DNA from: Schistosoma mansoni
Taxonomy: Eukaryota; Platyhelminthes; Trematoda; Strigeidida; Schistosomatidae
Length of the DNA: 64,000 nt
Assembly (NCBI RefSeq): GCF_000237925.1
Contig: NC_031500.1
Coordinates: forward strand, 7,437,254-7,501,253
Direction: 5' to 3'
Within the stretch, counting starts at the first letter, position 1. The number at the start of each line of letters is the position of its first letter. Below the pieces are notes generated by a model. The model was not told the origin of the DNA. It ran no database searches and saw nothing but the letters and a program-made list of their open reading frames with translations. Below are positions 61,665 through 64,000 of the stretch, piece after piece. The position numbers and the translations under genes were made by a program.

Positions 61665-62189
61665 TATTATTATTATTATTTAAACACATAAATATTGGTA
61701 AAAGGAAGCACCAGATATATATGCTCCATACAAATCTCATTCGATTTGTGTAGGGCTGTGATACTGCTCAGGTGCCCAAACTGAAGCAAGTGGTTTTCTT
61801 AGAGGACCACAGCCGTAGCCTTTGACCAAAAGGTCTAGTCAACAATGCAGTGGAGCATCGTAAGGAGATGCAGTCCCATGGTAGCCGGTGACCAACGATT
61901 GATTCATACTCCATTTGTTCCTTCAGGATACTGGAGCCCATGTGCACCATTGGTTTGGAATCAGGGTTTTCCAACTCCCGTAGGTGGACTATCCATGTCC
62001 ACCAACCCGGTTAAAGCGCCGGACATTCGCTCTTCGTCCTCTCAGTTTCGTAAACAATACCCCCGCCACGAGAAGGCAGTGAGCAAGACTTTCCTGGCAG
62101 AGGCTTTATACGCGTGACCATGTGAGAGCATTTCGAGAGGGAGAGCGGACTCTCCCCACTCTCGGCCGTACCAGGGCATTTGGGGAAAA
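61665..62189 (-). mobile_element. LINE/SINE-like insertion with (AAT)n tail and target-site duplication
   Basis: Flanked by TAAGAAAT at 61657-61664 and 62190-62197 (11 of 12 bases if extended to AAAgTAAGAAAT). On the minus strand it starts in GC-rich sequence (CCCTGGTACGGCCGAGAG) and carries a 68-codon open stretch (61768-61974). It ends ATCTGGTGCTTCC...AATATTTATGTG, then (AAT)n. The GC content stands out from the intron around it. The end and tail fit a 5'-truncated CR1-type LINE or a SINE made by one. The family name is uncertain. Confidence 0.65.
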
Positions 62190-62417
62190 TAAGAAATGAG
62201 TTATTCATTAAATAATTGTAACCTTTCAAATAATTTATTATTCTTTGGTGGACAAGATAATTATCTTTTACTTCCGATAATTTTCATATTTTAGTGTATG
62301 TAAACTTTTTGATTAGGACTTAAAAGGAAAGATGGAATCTAATTAATTCATTATACTATGCATTATAGTGACTTTTAACTAATATTATACTCTTTACTTT
62401 TTTCTATTTTATTTCAG

Positions 62418-62632
62418 ATTATTCAATTGAAGAATTAACTATACAAAATCGACGATTAAATGAATCAAATGAACGGTTAGAAAATCGTCTACAATTAATT
62501 ATACATAAAATAAATGAATTAGACAACCTTTATAATTCTATCAGAAATGATGGCTTCTTTAAACGGTATACAATTTTAAAAGATGCTGTCAAACGTATTG
62601 TTACTAATAATGATTTATATGAAAATCCTTAG
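62418..62632 (+). CDS. Last exon of the coiled-coil protein
   Basis: After a strong acceptor (TTTTATTTCAG) the exon supplies two bases that complete the codon left open at 53666 (A+AT = Asn). It then gives 70 codons and a TAG at 62630-62632. The translation, YSIEELTIQNRRLNESNERL and onward, has leucines at heptad spacing (coiled coil). It continues with FFKRYTILKDAVKRIVTNND, which echoes the VKRIV segment of the first exon. The joined protein would be 274 residues. Family unknown. Confidence 0.8.
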
Positions 62633-63189
62633 ATACAAAAATGGAACAATGAAATATTTACTTTTTTTCTCACTTGCCTTGGAGATAGTCGTTATTCATT
62701 GAAATAACACTAAAATACTAATTGAATTCTGTACACATTTTACTACTAATTTAAACAAAAGACTAAATGAGAACATCTTGATATATCATTTTAATGTGAT
62801 GATATTGTTTTCTGCTTTATGTGATTGTATCCAAACAATACTACCTTAAATTTTGACTATTTATACAAGCATGTCCCATGTGTATTTTCTTTTTTACTAA
62901 ATTTGTAACTTCAGTTAATTAATGAATCATGAATTGTTTTACACCTTAGAAATATGTATCCTTTTTAGTTACTTTAATGTAAAGCTTGATAAAGATAGTA
63001 TTTACTAAAGATCAACCCATTAAATGATACATAACAAACTTCTGGTAAATATTACAGATTGGTTGTTTTTCTTCTTTAAAAAACAATTGAGCAGTGATAA
63101 AAGATTTTAATGTTTTTTTTCATCTGAAAATTAGATTTTCATTTTACTTTTTATGTTAATGTTTTCATACTACTTATTTACTTTTTCAG
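62633..63189 (+). other. 3' flank / possible UTR of the coiled-coil gene
   Basis: AT-rich, no element recognised. It ends in a TTACTTTTTCAG acceptor-like tract. Confidence 0.4.
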
Positions 63190-63312
63190 AGTACTATAAT
63201 CAATTAATTAATTCATCTAAAGATCTGATAGGCGAGACTAAACTACATGGACGACCTTTGAACGAATCTAAAATGACCTTGAGAAATACTAGCCAATCAG
63301 AAGACAGTTAGT
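63190..63312 (+). CDS. Possible alternative last exon of the coiled-coil gene, partly made of transposon sequence
   Basis: TTACTTTTTCAG ends at 63189. From 63190 the phase needed after the 53666 donor (A+AG = Lys) gives YYNQLINSSKDLIGETKLHG and onward for 40 codons, to a TAG at 63310-63312. The second half is the terminal inverted repeat of the Merlin element. No heptads are present. It may be only a cryptic site. Confidence 0.3.
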
Positions 63313-63993
63313 GTGCAGTAAAAATTTATTATACAAAACCAAAGAATTAAAGTGGATATACTTATTTTACATGAGTCAAAAACTTCTCAAGGTCAGATAT
63401 AGGTTCAGAAGTTCTAAAATCATAGTGCATACGGTACAGGAACACATCCATATGGCTCCATAGTAGTCGACCTCTGAAACCATGATAAAGTCTCAAAAAT
63501 TCTTTTAGCCTCGACCACATAGCTTCAATGTCGTTGGTATATTGGTATGGTTTAGGGTTTAAGGTTAGAGTTAAGGTTTAGGGTTATAGTTTAGGGTTAA
63601 GGATGGGACTATATATTATGGACGACCTTTGAGCGACGCAAGAGTGACTCTGAGAGTGTCAACATATTAACTAAGACTAAATGAGGGTTATAAACCTGTG
63701 TGAATAATTCAAATTATGATTTACAGCTCATGGTTAAGGTTAGGAATTATACTTAGGGTTTTCATCACGAACTGACATCAACTATAATGCCAAAACTCTA
63801 TTTATACGAATGGATAATTGAATTTTGCGCAAAATCTTATGATCACTACTCTTGTAGACGCTGAATTATAACGTCTTCTCTAAAATCCGTTGTAAACCGA
63901 CCTAACGTAAGCTTCAGGTACCGAACTTAGCGCTGTGACCTTGAAAACCCGCGAAAGCTTCTGATTGGCTCGTCCATATAGTTTAGTCTCGCC
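63231..63993 (-). mobile_element. Merlin DNA transposon, non-autonomous, with terminal inverted repeats
   Basis: The ends GGCGAGACTAAACTACATGG (63231) and its reverse complement at 63993 (one difference in the first 24) are terminal inverted repeats. GATCTGA flanks both sides (63222-63230 reads GATCTGATA; 63994-64000 reads GATCTGA to the window end), fitting Merlin's 8-9-bp duplications. On the minus strand 63555-63362 encodes NDIEAMWSRLKEFLRLYHGF and onward to a stop. This resembles the C-terminal end of the IS1016/Merlin DDE transposase, whose N-IE-x-W motif supplies the last acidic residue. The catalytic N-terminal part is missing. The interior has a degenerate TTTAGGG-type tract at 63550-63602. 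Confidence 0.8.
63362..63555 (-). pseudogene. C-terminal fragment of a Merlin (IS1016-like) transposase
   Basis: About 62 codons open to a TAA at 63362-63364: PYQYTNDIEAMWSRLKEFLR and onward through HMDVFLYRMHYDF. The motif T-N-x-I-E-x2-W followed by an aromatic-rich helix is characteristic of IS1595/IS1016-type DDE transposases. Only the last third at most is present, so it cannot act alone. Confidence 0.7.
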
Positions 63994-64000
63994 GATCTGA

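Larger units (their letters stand above)
53667..62417 (+). other. 8.75-kb intron of the coiled-coil gene
   Basis: Bounded by GTAAGT at 53667 and TTTTATTTCAG at 62417. It contains the MITE-like element 57146-57471, the gap-centred hammerhead palindrome 59879-60257, the LINE/SINE-like insertion 61665-62189 and a short (TA)n at 54903-54920. Other stretches (53.8-57.1, 57.5-59.8, 60.3-61.6 kb) show no exon or element I can name. A 65-codon open stretch at 58169-58366 may belong to an unnamed repeat. Confidence 0.6.

Noticed and set aside
63550-63602. A chromosome end or interstitial telomere
   Set aside because: The TTTAGGG-like tract is short, degenerate and enclosed by the Merlin terminal repeats.

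Overview
The window looks like AT-rich nuclear DNA of a blood fluke (Schistosoma). It has long introns and small exons. It carries a tRNA-derived SINE with a schistosome-type hammerhead ribozyme (SM-alpha), RTE-clade LINEs, Penelope-like elements (PLEs), a Ty3/gypsy LTR element and a Merlin DNA transposon. This combination fits Schistosoma, and SM-alpha favours the mansoni/haematobium side. I cannot fix the species from the sequence alone.

Three host genes can be supported. (1) At 1-769 (+), an intron and the last exon of a gene with paired CCHC zinc knuckles, best explained as lin-28. (2) Between 6486 and 23190 (-), four exons of a claudin/stargazin-like four-helix membrane protein spread over 16.7 kb. 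The exon for its second membrane helix was not found. (3) Between 53057 and 62632 (+), two exons of an unrecognised coiled-coil protein, with a possible alternative last exon at 63190-63312 that runs into a Merlin element.

Most of the rest is repeat. 2.8-5.9 kb: LINE fragments. 8-8.35, 20.8-21.1 and 29.9-30.2 kb: an LTR-like dispersed repeat. 13.1 and 26.0 kb: a near-identical inverted pair. 16.4-16.9 kb: a fold-back around an assembly gap. 18.3-22.0 kb: a long RTE LINE split by other repeats. 28.4-29.8 kb: another RTE copy. 32.9-34.4 kb: a large hairpin-forming inverted repeat. 35.7-40.1 kb: PLE remains with inverted flanks and several hammerhead-bearing repeats. 42.4-43.4 kb: back-to-back SM-alpha units, a gap and a poly-C tract. 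44.0-50.1 kb: an RTE LINE invaded by LTR elements. 50.3-51.7 kb: PLE, hammerhead SINE and LINE end. 61.7-62.2 and 63.2-64.0 kb: a LINE/SINE-like insertion and a Merlin element.

The most interesting signal is a second hammerhead-ribozyme repeat family, distinct from SM-alpha. It has a CUGAGGA core, a tRNA-like head in its longer copies and target-site duplications, and it sits repeatedly beside PLE sequence. Four 200-base N runs all fall inside repeats, and at least one looks like an unmerged overlap rather than missing sequence.
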